Assembly: GCA_937891825.1 (NCBI GenBank)
Contig: CALAHN010000048.1
Span: 1-35,033, forward strand
Reading direction: 5' to 3'
DNA length: 35,033 nt
From: an uncultured Alphaproteobacteria bacterium
Lineage (GTDB): Bacteria > Pseudomonadota > Alphaproteobacteria > Bin95
Of the stretch, positions 1-8,671 are shown piece after piece. The stretch's first letter is position 1. Every line of letters starts with the position of its first letter. Below the pieces are notes generated by a model. That model was not told the DNA's origin. It searched no databases and saw nothing but the letters and a program-made list of their open reading frames with translations. Made by a program: the position numbers and the translations under genes.

Positions 1-724
1 TGAACCCGCAGGCATTGGAGCACATGAACATCGCGAGCTCGCCGATTTCCTCCGGCCGGCCCAGGCGGCCCATCGGCACGTCGGCGGCCGCCAGCTGGAT
101 GCGCTCCGGATCGGCGCCGGCGCTGGCGAGAAACGGGGTCTCGATCGGGCCGGGCGATATCGACAGCGCCCGGATGCCGCGATTTGCGAATTCCCGGGCG
201 ACGCCCATGGTCAGGGTCACGACGGCGCCCTTCGCGGCCGCATAGTGGATCAAGCCGCCCGGCCCGCCGCGCAGATGCGACTGAGACGCAACATTGACGA
301 TCACGCCAGCCTCATTCTCCAGGAAATGCGGCACGATCTCCTGCATGCAGTTGAAGACCCCGGTCGCATTGACCGCCATCGACTGATCCCAGAGGTCCTG
401 GTCGATCTCCAGGAAAGGCGCGCAGCGGCCGGCCGCGCCCGCGCAGTTGAACTGGAAATCGATGACGCCGAAGCGATTGATCGCGGCCCTGGTCATGGCC
501 TTGACGTCGGCGCGCTTCGCGACGTCCGCCTGAACGGCGAGCGCGCCGGCGCCGCGCGTCTTGACCGATGCGGCTATGGCTTCGGCGCCGGCCAGGTCGA
601 TATCGACGCAGACGACATTAGCCCCGGCTCTGGCGAAAATCTCCGCCGTCGCCTTGCCGATGCCGCTGGCGACGCCGGTTATGATGATGGTCTTGCCGAC
701 GAAATACTCTGGCGATATCGACAC
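1..724 (-). CDS. SDR family NAD(P)-dependent oxidoreductase, 3'-truncated by window edge
   Basis: Classical short-chain dehydrogenase; 241 residues are visible and the C-terminus lies outside the window. The N-terminus carries the Rossmann dinucleotide motif TGVASGIG (about residues 16-23). An NCAG element is near 93-96, and the catalytic residues are Ser in NVASQS (about 144-149) and Tyr161/Lys165 in HYAAAK. The PGPIETPF stretch near 191 is the usual SDR PG motif. A GTG start at 724 is chosen because AGGAG lies 7 nt upstream and the Rossmann strand follows at once. It lies 75 nt downstream of ppk2 on the same strand, so it could be the last gene of a UbiD-PPK2-SDR transcript. The substrate cannot be told; the family resembles glucose 1-dehydrogenase/3-oxoacyl reductase-like enzymes. 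Family is secure, function is not. Confidence 0.9.
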   Translation of the reverse strand, partial: MSISPEYFVGKTIIITGVASGIGKATAEIFARAGANVVCVDIDLAGAEAIAASVKTRGAGALAVQADVAKRADVKAMTRAAINRFGVIDFQFNCAGAAGRCAPFLEIDQDLWDQSMAVNATGVFNCMQEIVPHFLENEAGVIVNVASQSHLRGGPGGLIHYAAAKGAVVTLTMGVAREFANRGIRALSISPGPIETPFLASAGADPERIQLAAADVPMGRLGRPEEIGELAMFMCSNACGF

Positions 725-799
725 TGGGGCGCTCCTGCAGGCGTGGTCAGGCGACGCAGGCCGCCCCAGCGTGCGTGCACCTTACAATGCGCCTGAGTG

Positions 800-1588
800 C
801 TAGCGCTCGAGCCACCCCGCTTCCAGCAACGCAGGCGCGAACTGGAATGCGACATTGCGATTGGGCATCGCTAATGCCTTGATTTTGCCCGGATAATCGA
901 ACCGAGACAAAAGGTCTCGCATGATTTCGATGCGCGCCGTGCGCTTGCGATTGGTGCGAACGATCATCCAGGGCGCGGTCGGCAGACTGGTGCGGCGCAA
1001 CATCTCGTCGCGCGCCGCCGTATAGGCGTCGAACTTTTCGATGGCGACGGCGTCGATGCTGGAGACCTTCCAGCTTTTCAGGGGATCGGTGCGCCGCGCC
1101 TCCAGTCGTTCGGTCTGCTCCTCCTGGCCGATGTCCAGCCAGTACTTGACCAGGGTGACGCCAGCCTGGCTCAACATCGCCTCGAATTCCGGCGTGCTTT
1201 CGAGAAATGCTTCATGCTCGGCTGGCGTGCAGAACCCCATCACCGGTTCGACCCCGGCGCGGTTGTACCAGGACCGGTTGAACAGCACCATTTCGCCAGC
1301 CGCCGGCAGGTGCGAAACATAGCGCTGAAAATACCACGAGGCGCGCTCCCGGTCCGACGGCTTCGGCAAGGCGATGGAGCGGACGGCGCGCGGGCTCATG
1401 TGCATCATGATGCGCTTGATGGTCCCGTCCTTGCCCGCAGCGTCGCGGCCTTCGAAGACCAGCGCGATCTTCAGTCCTTCCGCCTGCATGTGCGCCTGCA
1501 GCTTGACCAGCTCCAACTGCTGCTCCAGCAGCCGCCGCTCATACTGCTTGCGCTTGAGTTTCGGGATCGGCGGCGGGCTGTTCGTCAA
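800..1588 (-). CDS. ppk2: Polyphosphate kinase 2 family protein (PPK2)
   Basis: A 262-residue, one-domain PPK2. These cytoplasmic enzymes move phosphate between polyphosphate and nucleoside (di)phosphates. The sequence shows the Walker A loop GRDAAGKDG (47-55), the Walker B region with NRSWYNR (104-110) and the lid segment EARRTDPLKSWKVS (163-176). The N-terminal helix is rich in K/R/E/Q. The start is TTG at 1588; AGAGGA lies about 7 nt upstream, inside the end of the ubiD-family gene, and the two genes are only 3 nt apart, which suggests translational coupling. The sequence does not let me say which PPK2 class (NDP- or NMP-phosphorylating) it is. No classical ppk1 or ppx gene is nearby. Confidence 0.93.
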   Translation of the reverse strand: MTNSPPPIPKLKRKQYERRLLEQQLELVKLQAHMQAEGLKIALVFEGRDAAGKDGTIKRIMMHMSPRAVRSIALPKPSDRERASWYFQRYVSHLPAAGEMVLFNRSWYNRAGVEPVMGFCTPAEHEAFLESTPEFEAMLSQAGVTLVKYWLDIGQEEQTERLEARRTDPLKSWKVSSIDAVAIEKFDAYTAARDEMLRRTSLPTAPWMIVRTNRKRTARIEIMRDLLSRFDYPGKIKALAMPNRNVAFQFAPALLEAGWLER

Positions 1589-1591
1589 TGG

Positions 1592-2986
1592 CTAATCCTC
1601 TTGCAGATGGGCGAGATCGGGCGACGCGGGCCCGGCGATCCAGCGATCCGTCGCCGGGTCGTCTTCGCCCGGCACATGGACTACGACATAGTCCAGCCCG
1701 TCGCGCTTAACTGGCATGGTCGCATCAAGGCCCATCTTGTCGGAAATGCCGTCGTCCGACGATGGATCCAGCCTGGATCCCAGTCCGCCATGCAGCAGGA
1801 CCAGGTCCTTGCCTGCCTGGAAGCGGGTCGCGACCGCCCACTCGACCTTCGTCGCGTCATGCACATCGACATCCTCATCGACGACGATCACCTGCTTGAT
1901 ATCCGCATGGGCGGAGAAGGCGCCGGCGATGATGTTCTTCGGCTCGCCCTCATAGCGCTTCTTCATCCGGACATAGAGGTGGTATCGGCATATCCCGCCA
2001 AGCGAAAGATGCACGTCCATGACGCTCGGGAAGCTGCGCTGGAGCAGCGCCACGATGGTCGCTTCGCGCGGAATGGCGCCCAGCAGCAGATGCTCCATGC
2101 CGGCCGAGACGATGGTGTGGAACATCGGGGCCTTCCGGGTCGTGATCGCGTCGACCTGGATGACCTCGCGTCGGCCGGCGGGGCCGTAATATTGCGGGAA
2201 TTCGGCGAACGGGCCTTCCATCTCGCGCACGTTCGGCAACAGCCGACCCTCGATCACGACTTCGGCGTCCGCCGGAACGCGGACATTGTTCGTAACGCAC
2301 TTCACGACCCGGAGCGGCTTGCCATGCAAGGCACCCGCCACCTCAAGTTCATCGAAGTCGATCGGGACGATCGCCTGGGAGGCCAGCAGGGTCGCGGGAT
2401 CGACGCCGATGGCGATGGCGACTTCAAGCGCGTCGCCCGCTTCCTCCGCCGCCTGGTAAAAGGCGTGCAGATGGCGCGGCAGGATCAGGATCCCCATCCG
2501 GTCCGGCCCGCTGATCTGCAGGCGGTTGATAGAGACATTCTGCACGCCGGTGCGGGGATTGCGCGCGATGATCAACCCGGCCGAGATATAGGGACCGCTA
2601 TCATGTTCGTTGTGCAGCGGGATCGGCAGGTCGCGTAGCAGATCGGGCTCGCGGATGACGGACTGCTGCACGGGCGCGTCCGCCACCTCCTCCCAGGGGA
2701 TGGGATGGTCGACCGCCGAGCGGAAGCAGTCGAGCACGCCGTCCGGCTCGACGCCGAGCGCCTCCGCGACCCAACTGCGGTCGGCCAGCAAGTTGGCGAT
2801 CACCGGGACGTCCGGACCGTTCGCGTCGCCGCGCTTCGGGCCGGGGAACAGCACTGCCTTCGACCCATCCTGGCGTTTCGCGACCGCCGCCACCTCGAAG
2901 TCGAGATCGGCCCCTGCCGTCGCCACGACCAGCCTGTCGGTTTCCGCCAGCCGCCTGAGCCAGCCGCGCAAGGTCCGGTACGCCAT
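1592..2986 (-). CDS. UbiD family decarboxylase (prenylated-FMN dependent)
   Basis: A 464-residue UbiD-family (de)carboxylase, which uses prenyl-FMN for reversible decarboxylation of aromatic or alpha,beta-unsaturated acids. NVSINR (150-155) and EGPFAEFPQYYG (257-268) carry the residues expected for the catalytic Arg-Glu-Glu set: Arg155, Glu257 and Glu262. Spacing is close to that of fungal Fdc1 (R173/E277/E282), and Asn150 fits the metal/cofactor Asn. The C-terminal SDKMGLDATMP is also typical. The start at 2986 is preferred over an ATG six codons upstream (3004) because AAGGAG lies 6 nt before it. No ubiX (prFMN synthase) is in the window, so the cofactor must be supplied from elsewhere. Context gives no evidence for a role in ubiquinone synthesis; a catabolic or tailoring decarboxylase is as likely. 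Confidence 0.92.
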   Translation of the reverse strand: MAYRTLRGWLRRLAETDRLVVATAGADLDFEVAAVAKRQDGSKAVLFPGPKRGDANGPDVPVIANLLADRSWVAEALGVEPDGVLDCFRSAVDHPIPWEEVADAPVQQSVIREPDLLRDLPIPLHNEHDSGPYISAGLIIARNPRTGVQNVSINRLQISGPDRMGILILPRHLHAFYQAAEEAGDALEVAIAIGVDPATLLASQAIVPIDFDELEVAGALHGKPLRVVKCVTNNVRVPADAEVVIEGRLLPNVREMEGPFAEFPQYYGPAGRREVIQVDAITTRKAPMFHTIVSAGMEHLLLGAIPREATIVALLQRSFPSVMDVHLSLGGICRYHLYVRMKKRYEGEPKNIIAGAFSAHADIKQVIVVDEDVDVHDATKVEWAVATRFQAGKDLVLLHGGLGSRLDPSSDDGISDKMGLDATMPVKRDGLDYVVVHVPGEDDPATDRWIAGPASPDLAHLQED

Positions 2987-3090
2987 GTCACACTCCTTTG
3001 CCATCCAGGCGGCCTATATTGCTCGCCAACGCTTTGGCAGGCATCGTATAGCTTTCCGGGCGTCCCGAAACCCGGACTGCGGAACGAATT

Positions 3091-3465
3091 ATGCCTTATG
3101 CAATCGGCCCCAGCATCAGCAGCGTGATCAAGCGCGGCTTGAAGCGCAAATGCCCGAACTGCGGCGAAGGCCGCGCCTTTCTGGGATATCTGACCGTGCG
3201 TGAGCGCTGCGACGCTTGCGGCGAGGCGCTCGGGCATATCCGCGCCGACGACTTCCCGCCCTATCTGACGATCTTCGTGGTCGGCCATATCGTCGTGCCG
3301 CTCGCCCTGATGGCGGAGCAGAGCTACAGCTGGTCGGCCGGGCTGCATATGTCGGTCTGGCTGCCGTTGTCGCTATTGCTGACGCTTCTGGTCCTGCCCG
3401 TCATGAAAGGCGCCGCTGTCGGCGTCATGTGGCGGCTTGGCCTATCCGGCGACGAGCGGCAATGA
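3091..3465 (+). CDS. DUF983 family zinc-ribbon membrane protein
   Basis: A 124-residue protein. Two CxxC pairs (C21/C24 and C40/C43) form a zinc-ribbon-like N-terminus, and two hydrophobic helices follow (about 56-75 and 86-108), the layout of DUF983. The family is widespread in alphaproteobacteria and its function is unknown to me. Its stop overlaps the ATG of the next gene by 4 nt (ATGA), so it is probably co-transcribed with the YcgN-like gene. It diverges from the UbiD gene across a 104-bp gap. The Shine-Dalgarno site is weak (GGA about 9 nt upstream). Confidence 0.88.
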   Translation: MPYAIGPSISSVIKRGLKRKCPNCGEGRAFLGYLTVRERCDACGEALGHIRADDFPPYLTIFVVGHIVVPLALMAEQSYSWSAGLHMSVWLPLSLLLTLLVLPVMKGAAVGVMWRLGLSGDERQ

Positions 3466-3917
3466 CGGGCGACGCCCCGTTCTGGCGGACAAAGCGCCTT
3501 CGGGAGATGACGAAGGCGGAGTGGGAAAGTTTGTGCGACGGCTGCGGCAAGTGCTGCCTTCTGAAGGTCGAGTACGAAGACACCCGCAAGATTCTGCCGA
3601 CATCCGTCGCCTGCAAGCTGCTCGACCTGGAAAGCTGCCGCTGCCAGCATTACCCGACGCGCAAGCGCTATGTGCCGGATTGCATCAACCTGCGCGATGT
3701 CGTCGATCTCGCGACCATCGCCTGGCTGCCCGAGACCTGCGCCTACAAGCTCGTCGCGGAAGGCCGCGACCTGTACGATTGGCACTATCTCGTCTCCGGC
3801 TCCCGCGAAACAGTGCATGAAGCAGGCATGTCGATCCGCCACAAGGTCATCTCCGAAGACGATCTGAACGATGTCGATGAGGACCTGCCCGCCTATGTCG
3901 TCGACTGGAAACTGTGA
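3462..3917 (+). CDS. YcgN family cysteine cluster protein (UPF0260)
   Basis: A 151-residue protein with a dense N-terminal Cys cluster CDGCGKCC (C25, C28, C31, C32) plus further Cys at 51, 59, 61, 74 and 93, the YcgN/UPF0260 pattern. The cluster probably binds metal or an Fe-S centre; the biological role is unknown. The reading frame is open further upstream, but the ATG at 3462 overlaps the DUF983 stop in the coupled ATGA arrangement and starts directly before the conserved W-x-x-K and Cys region, so it is taken as the start. The 3' end overlaps the start of the metallopeptidase gene. Confidence 0.88.
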   Translation: MTGDAPFWRTKRLREMTKAEWESLCDGCGKCCLLKVEYEDTRKILPTSVACKLLDLESCRCQHYPTRKRYVPDCINLRDVVDLATIAWLPETCAYKLVAEGRDLYDWHYLVSGSRETVHEAGMSIRHKVISEDDLNDVDEDLPAYVVDWKL

Positions 3918-4602
3918 ACAGCTTGTACTGGACGACGGCGACGTCGCGCCTGTCACGATTCGCGTCGACGGCCGCGCCAGGCGCATCACCCTAAAGGTCG
4001 ACCGTGTCGGCGGCCGCGTCACCCTGACCGCGCCGAGCGAGGCTGCCCTCCCCGACGCGCGCCGCTTCATGCAGAAACGCGCCGGATGGATCGCCGCCCG
4101 CCGGGCCGCCGCCCATACGATCGTCCCCTTCGCCCCCGGCACCGCAATCCCGATCTTCGGCGTCGAGCGCGTGATCCAGCATGCCCCGAAGGCCGTCGAC
4201 CCCATGCGGCTGACGGCCGACGCGGCCATAGTCGGCGGGGCGGAAAGCGCCATCGCCCGAACCCTGACGGCTTTCCTGAAAGCGGAAGCGCTGAAACGCC
4301 TCAAGGCCGCGACCGACCGTCATGCCGCCGCCGTCGGCAAGCCGGTCGCCCGGATCACGGTCCGCGACGCCAGGACCCGATGGGGCAGTTGCGCCAGCGG
4401 CGGCCGGCTGTCGTTCTCCTGGCGGCTGGCGATGGCGCCGCCGCATGTGCTGGACTACCTCTCGGCCCATGAATGCGCCCACCTCCGGCACATGAACCAC
4501 GGCCCCGACTTCTGGGCGCTCGTCGCGGAGCTCGACCCGGCCTGGCGGGCGGCGGAGGCCTGGCTGAACCGCCATGGCCCCAGCCTGCGCCGCTATGGCT
4601 GA
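3895..4602 (+). CDS. YgjP-like metallopeptidase domain protein (M48 family / DUF45)
   Basis: A 235-residue protein of the YgjP/WLM-like zinc peptidase group. The C-terminal motif [16 protein letters not shown] holds HExxH (His192, Glu193, His196) and a further conserved His202. RTRWGSC (161-167) is the usual element before the active site, and the basic RARRITLKV near 27-35 marks the start of the conserved domain. The start is uncertain: ATG 3895 has GAGGA 11 nt upstream, while ATGs at 3871 and 3877 in the same frame would add 8 or 6 residues. All of them overlap the 3' end of the YcgN-like gene. The substrate is unknown. It overlaps the next gene, so the four plus-strand genes 3091-5899 form one coupled run. 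Confidence 0.88.
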   Translation: MSSTGNCEQLVLDDGDVAPVTIRVDGRARRITLKVDRVGGRVTLTAPSEAALPDARRFMQKRAGWIAARRAAAHTIVPFAPGTAIPIFGVERVIQHAPKAVDPMRLTADAAIVGGAESAIARTLTAFLKAEALKRLKAATDRHAAAVGKPVARITVRDARTRWGSCASGGRLSFSWRLAMAPPHVLDYLSAHECAHLRHMNHGPDFWALVAELDPAWRAAEAWLNRHGPSLRRYG

Positions 4603-5899
4603 ACCGCTCTCCCAGGCGCGCCTGCTTCAGTTCTGGACGCCGCTTGCGCTGACCTGGGCGATCATGGGGGTGGAGATCCCGGTGATCTCCCTGGCGGTCG
4701 CCCGCCTGCCGGAGGCGACCGCCAACCTGGCGGCGCTTGGGGCCGCGATCGCCATCGCCTGGTTTTCCGAAACCCTGATCACCAACCTGACGGCGATCTC
4801 CCTCCGACTGGCGCGCGACCGGGAAAGTTATGCGGTCGTCCGCCGCTATGCGGTCTTGCTGATCTGCATCGCCTCAGGGGCCAATTGCCTGTTGATCCTG
4901 TCGCCGGCTTTCGGCTGGATGCTGGAGCATGGCCTGGGCCTCGAACCGGACCTGGCGCGCCGCACGACCGCCGCCTACGAATGGCTTCTGGTCTGGCCTG
5001 CCGCCATCGGCGTCCGCCGCTTCTATCAGGGCCAGTTGATCCGGCACGGCCTGACCCGGCGCGTCGCCTATGGCACCGGCGTCCGGCTTGTCGTGATCGC
5101 GCTTGGCGCGCTCGCCGCCGCCTGGACGGGCGCGCTGCCGGGCGCCGAGGCCGGCGCCGCGATCCTGGCGGCCGCCGTGGTCGCGGAAGCGGTCGCCGCA
5201 TGGCTCATGGCGGCATCGGCCGTCCGGACGACGAACGCCACCGACCCGGTCGAAGCCCCGCCCACGCTTGTCGCCTTCTGGCGCTTCTACTGGCCGCTGA
5301 CGGTTATGATGAGCCTCAATCTCGGGGTCGGCGCGCTGGTGACCGTCGGCCTCGCCCGCTCCCAAGATGCGATCATTGCGCTCGCGGCTTTCCCCGTGGC
5401 CCACGGCCTCAACTTCATCGCGCGGGCGACGGTGACGAGCTACCAGGAAGCCGTGATCGCCCTCCTCGGCGAGGCGGAGAGCCATGGCCGGGCGCTCCGC
5501 CGGTTCGCGCTGAAACTCGGCGGCGCCGCGACGGCTGCGCTTGCGCTGATCGCGGTCACGCCGGCGGCCTCCTGGCTGTTTCTCGGCCTGATGGACCTGC
5601 CAGAGCGCCTGATCGAGCCCGCCAGGGAAGCGTTCCTCGCCTTGCTGTTCTACCCGGCCGTCACGCTCTGGTTCGTCTGGAGCCGCGCGCGGCTCACCCA
5701 TCTTCGCCACACGCGCCCGATCGCGACCGCCACATTGCTGGAGACCGTCCTCCTGGCGCTGGCGATGGCGGCGATGGTCGGGCCGCTCGACCTGCCCGGA
5801 GCGACAGCAGCCGGCCTCGCCATGACAGGCAGCCGGCTGATCGCGAACATCTGGCTGGAATATGCGGCGCGGGACCGGTTCCGGGCGCTTGCGCGCTGA
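4595..5899 (+). CDS. Polytopic membrane protein, MATE/ANK-like (MOP superfamily-like)
   Basis: A 434-residue, highly hydrophobic protein with about 11-12 predicted membrane segments from residue 15 to the end. The opening FWTPLALTW, the GVRRFYQGQLIRHG element near 140 and the overall two-bundle layout recall the progressive ankylosis (ANK)/MATE-type flippases, but this is impression only and no signature residue proves it. It is possibly an exporter of a small organic anion or a lipid-linked compound. ATG 4595 gives an 8-nt overlap with the peptidase gene; ATG 4574 in the same frame would add 7 residues. Neither has a strong Shine-Dalgarno, consistent with translational coupling. Confidence 0.75.
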   Translation: MAEPLSQARLLQFWTPLALTWAIMGVEIPVISLAVARLPEATANLAALGAAIAIAWFSETLITNLTAISLRLARDRESYAVVRRYAVLLICIASGANCLLILSPAFGWMLEHGLGLEPDLARRTTAAYEWLLVWPAAIGVRRFYQGQLIRHGLTRRVAYGTGVRLVVIALGALAAAWTGALPGAEAGAAILAAAVVAEAVAAWLMAASAVRTTNATDPVEAPPTLVAFWRFYWPLTVMMSLNLGVGALVTVGLARSQDAIIALAAFPVAHGLNFIARATVTSYQEAVIALLGEAESHGRALRRFALKLGGAATAALALIAVTPAASWLFLGLMDLPERLIEPAREAFLALLFYPAVTLWFVWSRARLTHLRHTRPIATATLLETVLLALAMAAMVGPLDLPGATAAGLAMTGSRLIANIWLEYAARDRFRALAR

Positions 5900-5935
5900 T
5901 CTATCCTGCCGGCGTCACATTGGGAGAAATCGTCC

Positions 5936-7015
5936 ATGCCTGATCGCATCGTCATTGCAGGCGCGCTTGGCGCCGTCGGCCGCGCGGCGCTTGAGCATTT
6001 CGACCGGCTTGAGGGCTGGGAGGTTATCGCCCTCTCACGCCGGGCGCCGGATTTCGACAATGGCGCGACGTGGCTCTCGGTCGATCTGATGGACGCGGCC
6101 GACTGCAAGGCGAAGCTCGCCGGGCTGAAAGGCGTTACGCACCTGGCCTATGCCGCCGTTTACGAGATGCCCGACGTCGCCAAAGGCTGGCTGACCCGGG
6201 AACATGCGGACGTCAATATCGCCATGCTGCAAAACCTGATCCGCCCGCTCGCCGCCGCGTCGCCCAATCTGCGGCATATCTCCCTGCTGCAAGGCACAAA
6301 GGCTTATGGCGGCCACCTCGGGCCGTTCAAGGTGCCGGCGAAGGAGAGCGACCCGCGCTACATGCCGCCGAATTTCTACTACGACCAGATGGACTGGCTG
6401 GCGGAGGAGCGCACGCGGACAGGCGCCGGGTGGCGCTGGACCGTGCTGCGGCCGCAGGTCGTCTGCGGCCTTGCGATCGGCAGCCCGATGAATGTCATTG
6501 CCGGCGTCGGCGCCTTCGCCGCCGTGTCGCGGGAATACGGCATGCCGCTGCGGTTCCCCGGCGGCGATCCGCGCATCGGCGAAGCGACCGACGCCCGCCT
6601 GCTCGCCCGCGCCATGGAATGGGCGGCGACCGACGACCGCGCGGCCGACGAGGTTTTCAACATCACGAACGGCGACGTCTATCAGTGGGAGGTCATCTGG
6701 CCGCGGATCGCCGAACTGTTCGGCATGGAGGTCGGCCCGCGCCACCCGATCTCCCTGACGAGGGTGATGCCGGGCAACGCCCATCTTTGGCCGAAAATCG
6801 TCGAGAAGCATGGCCTGAAGCCCTATAGCTTCGCCGAACTGGTTCCGAGTTGGGGCTTCATCGACTTTGTGCTGGGCCATGGCCAGCGCCCGAACCCACA
6901 CAACATGAGCACGATCAAGGCGCGCAAGCACGGCTTTCTCGACTGCATCGACACTGAAGAGATGTTTGTCGAACTGCTTCGGGAAATGCAGGCCCAGCGC
7001 TATCTGCCGCGCTAG
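5936..7015 (+). CDS. SDR family oxidoreductase, PRISE type (progesterone 5-beta-reductase/iridoid synthase-like)
   Basis: A 359-residue extended (atypical) SDR. The nucleotide-binding motif is GALGAVG (9-15). TKAYGGHLGPFK (Lys122) and NFYYDQMDWL (Tyr148/Tyr149) match the catalytic Lys and Tyr regions of the PRISE family, which reduce activated C=C bonds of enones with NADPH (progesterone 5-beta-reductase and iridoid synthase in plants, homologues in bacteria). The NITNGDVYQW segment near 242-251 is also typical. GGGAGAA lies about 7 nt before the ATG. It ends 1 nt before the convergent YaiI/YqxD stop codon. The likely role is 1,4-reduction of an unsaturated ketone or aldehyde; the substrate is unknown. 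Confidence 0.88.
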   Translation: MPDRIVIAGALGAVGRAALEHFDRLEGWEVIALSRRAPDFDNGATWLSVDLMDAADCKAKLAGLKGVTHLAYAAVYEMPDVAKGWLTREHADVNIAMLQNLIRPLAAASPNLRHISLLQGTKAYGGHLGPFKVPAKESDPRYMPPNFYYDQMDWLAEERTRTGAGWRWTVLRPQVVCGLAIGSPMNVIAGVGAFAAVSREYGMPLRFPGGDPRIGEATDARLLARAMEWAATDDRAADEVFNITNGDVYQWEVIWPRIAELFGMEVGPRHPISLTRVMPGNAHLWPKIVEKHGLKPYSFAELVPSWGFIDFVLGHGQRPNPHNMSTIKARKHGFLDCIDTEEMFVELLREMQAQRYLPR

Positions 7016-7016
7016 A

Positions 7017-7472
7017 TCAACTCGCCTTCGCGCGCCGGATCATCAATTCCAAGGCATTCAGGAAGCGCGAGCGGTCCGCCTTCGAGAACGGCCGCCCGCC
7101 GCCCGCGACGCCAAGCGGATTGGCGGCGCGGATGTCCGCCATCAGGTCGCGCATGCCGAGCTGTTGGCCGATATTATCCGGCGTGAACGGATCGCCGTTA
7201 TGGCGGATCGCATGGGCGCCGGCCGCAATGCATTTGGCCGCAAGCGGAATGTCGCCGGTGACGCAGATGTCCGGCGGGCCAATGCGATCGGCGATCCACT
7301 TGTCGGCCGCGTCGGCGCCTTCCGGCACGATCACGGACTCGACCAGCGGGCTGGGGTTCGGACGGATGCCGCCATTGGATACGACAAAGACCTGGAGGCC
7401 ATGCCGCTCCGCCACACGGTAGATTTCGTCCTTCACCGGACAGGCGTCGGCATCAATGTAGATGGCGGTCAT
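7017..7472 (-). CDS. YaiI/YqxD family protein (UPF0178)
   Basis: A 151-residue protein with the family hallmarks: the N-terminal IDADACPVKDEI, VVSNGG near 30-35, VTGDIPLAA near 71-79 and GGGRPF near 126-131. The fold is a PIN/NYN-like nuclease, suggested by the conserved Asp residues, but no reaction is established as far as I know. The ATG at 7472 is chosen because the conserved domain starts at residue 4; there is only a weak GGAAGAG far upstream. It is convergent with the PRISE reductase and divergent from the TauE gene. Confidence 0.92.
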   Translation of the reverse strand: MTAIYIDADACPVKDEIYRVAERHGLQVFVVSNGGIRPNPSPLVESVIVPEGADAADKWIADRIGPPDICVTGDIPLAAKCIAAGAHAIRHNGDPFTPDNIGQQLGMRDLMADIRAANPLGVAGGGRPFSKADRSRFLNALELMIRRAKAS

Positions 7473-7578
7473 GGCGTCGGGTCTTGATCTCTTCCGAATG
7501 GGGCGGGCAAGCTGGCGGGGACCGTAGTGTGATCGGCATGGGAATGAAAGAGACGACGCCGCAGCGCCCGGCATCGAC

Positions 7579-8355
7579 ATGACGCTAGGCGAAGCCGCTG
7601 GAATGGCGAGCCCACTGGGGTTCGCCGTCGCAGGCGCGGCCGTGCTGCTGGCCGGGTTCCTTCGGGGGTTTGTCGGCTTTGGCGCTGCCTTGATCACGGT
7701 TCCCGTACTGAGCGTGATCTTCACGCCCGCCATCGCGGTCGCGATCACCTTCATCTCGGGCTTGCCGACGGTCATCCAGTTGCTGCCGACGGCGGTGCGC
7801 CATGCCGAACGGGCCTTGGCGCTCCCGCTGACCGTCGGCGCCCTGTTGCTGGCCCCAGCGGGCGCATATCTTCTGATCAGCATCGATCCCCGCGCCCTAA
7901 AGATCGGCATCGCGGTCGCGGTCATTGTCATGGTGGGGTTCTTGCAGACCGGCTGGCGTCCCCGGCGGCCGCCCGGCTGGCGGGCGCTTTTCGGCGTCGG
8001 CGCGGCCGCCGGGCTGATCCAGGGGATCGCCGGCATCGGCGGGCCGCCCGTCGTCGCGGTCGTGCTGGCCCGGCCGAGCCCGCCGATCGTGCAGCGCGCC
8101 AACCTGATCGCGGCCGTCACGGCGCTCTCGCTGTCGACCGCTCTGCCGTTCTGGCGGCTTGGCCTGTTCACCGAGACGGCATTGTGGCTGAGCCTGTTCT
8201 TCGTGCCGGCCCACATGGCGGCGGCGATGCTGGGCGCGCGCTATTTCGCCAAGGGCGGGCAGCGGCACTTCCGGAAAGCCGCCCTCGCGATCCTGGCGGT
8301 CATCGGCGTCGCGACGTTTATCGCGGCGCTCCAGGACTATATCGCGCACGGCTGA
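7579..8355 (+). CDS. Sulfite exporter TauE/SafE family membrane protein
   Basis: A 258-residue polytopic protein with about 8 hydrophobic segments. The two internal repeats carry the family patterns GFLRGFVGFGAALITVP (about 26-42) and GLIQGIAGIGGPPVV (about 142-156). TauE/SafE proteins export small oxyanions or organosulfur compounds across the inner membrane. The start at 7579 is the first in-frame ATG; an internal ATG at 7603 is possible, and neither has a strong Shine-Dalgarno. No sulfur gene adjoins it, so the substrate cannot be named. Confidence 0.9.
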   Translation: MTLGEAAGMASPLGFAVAGAAVLLAGFLRGFVGFGAALITVPVLSVIFTPAIAVAITFISGLPTVIQLLPTAVRHAERALALPLTVGALLLAPAGAYLLISIDPRALKIGIAVAVIVMVGFLQTGWRPRRPPGWRALFGVGAAAGLIQGIAGIGGPPVVAVVLARPSPPIVQRANLIAAVTALSLSTALPFWRLGLFTETALWLSLFFVPAHMAAAMLGARYFAKGGQRHFRKAALAILAVIGVATFIAALQDYIAHG

Positions 8356-8360
8356 CCTGG

Positions 8361-8522
8361 GTTCGATTTGACGGCCTGGCGCAAAGGACCTCGGCGTTTT
8401 GCCCGATGCCGCAGGCATTTTGCCGGGCGCGATCCTTCCGCGATCCCCCGCCCTGACGGTCATCCGTTTCGCCGACAGGGCGAGCGCCGGAATAATTTAC
8501 CGCGATTGCCGTCAAATCGAAC
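8361..8522. repeat. 15-bp perfect inverted repeat separated by 132 bp
   Basis: GTTCGATTTGACGGC at 8361-8375 is repeated as its exact reverse complement GCCGTCAAATCGAAC at 8508-8522. The left arm starts 6 nt after the TauE stop. The interior carries a smaller stem-loop. It could be the ends of a decayed small inserted element or a paired binding site; no target-site duplication is evident. Confidence 0.6.
8449..8482 (+). terminator. Stem-loop downstream of TauE, possible terminator
   Basis: CGCCCTG (8449-8455) pairs with CAGGGCG (8476-8482). After one A-A mismatch, CGG (8457-8459) pairs with CCG (8472-8474), leaving a 12-nt loop. There is no following T-run, so intrinsic termination is only possible, not shown. 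Confidence 0.3.
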
Positions 8523-8671
8523 AATTGTCCATTCGCGAAACACGTGAATTCGCACCTGCAACAGTGCTGATTCCCTTAAAAATAATGGATTTTTTCTGCG
8601 CGCCGTTTGCGTTGCAGCGCTGGGGCCTGCTAAGGCAAGGCCAACGCTCGATAACCGAAAGGCAGAATGCT

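Larger units (their letters stand above)
8356..8671. other. 316-bp intergenic region between TauE and cupin genes
   Basis: I see no convincing gene here. An open frame continues upstream of the cupin gene, but its translation is Arg/Cys-rich and shows no family pattern. The region holds a 15-bp spaced inverted repeat (8361-8375 with 8508-8522) and a stem-loop (8449-8482). The stretch around 8575-8595 (TTAAAAATAATGGATTTTTT) is strikingly AT-rich for this window and may be part of the cupin promoter; no clear -35/-10 pair can be assigned. Confidence 0.55.

Noticed and set aside
1214-2638. Long plus-strand open frame over ppk2 and the UbiD gene
   Set aside because: Its product is Arg/Asp/His-rich without any family pattern and lies antisense to two well-supported genes; a usual by-product of high GC.
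8399-8671. N-terminal extension of the cupin protein to 8399
   Set aside because: The added sequence shows no family resemblance, and a TTG with AAAGG at proper distance lies directly before the conserved cupin start.
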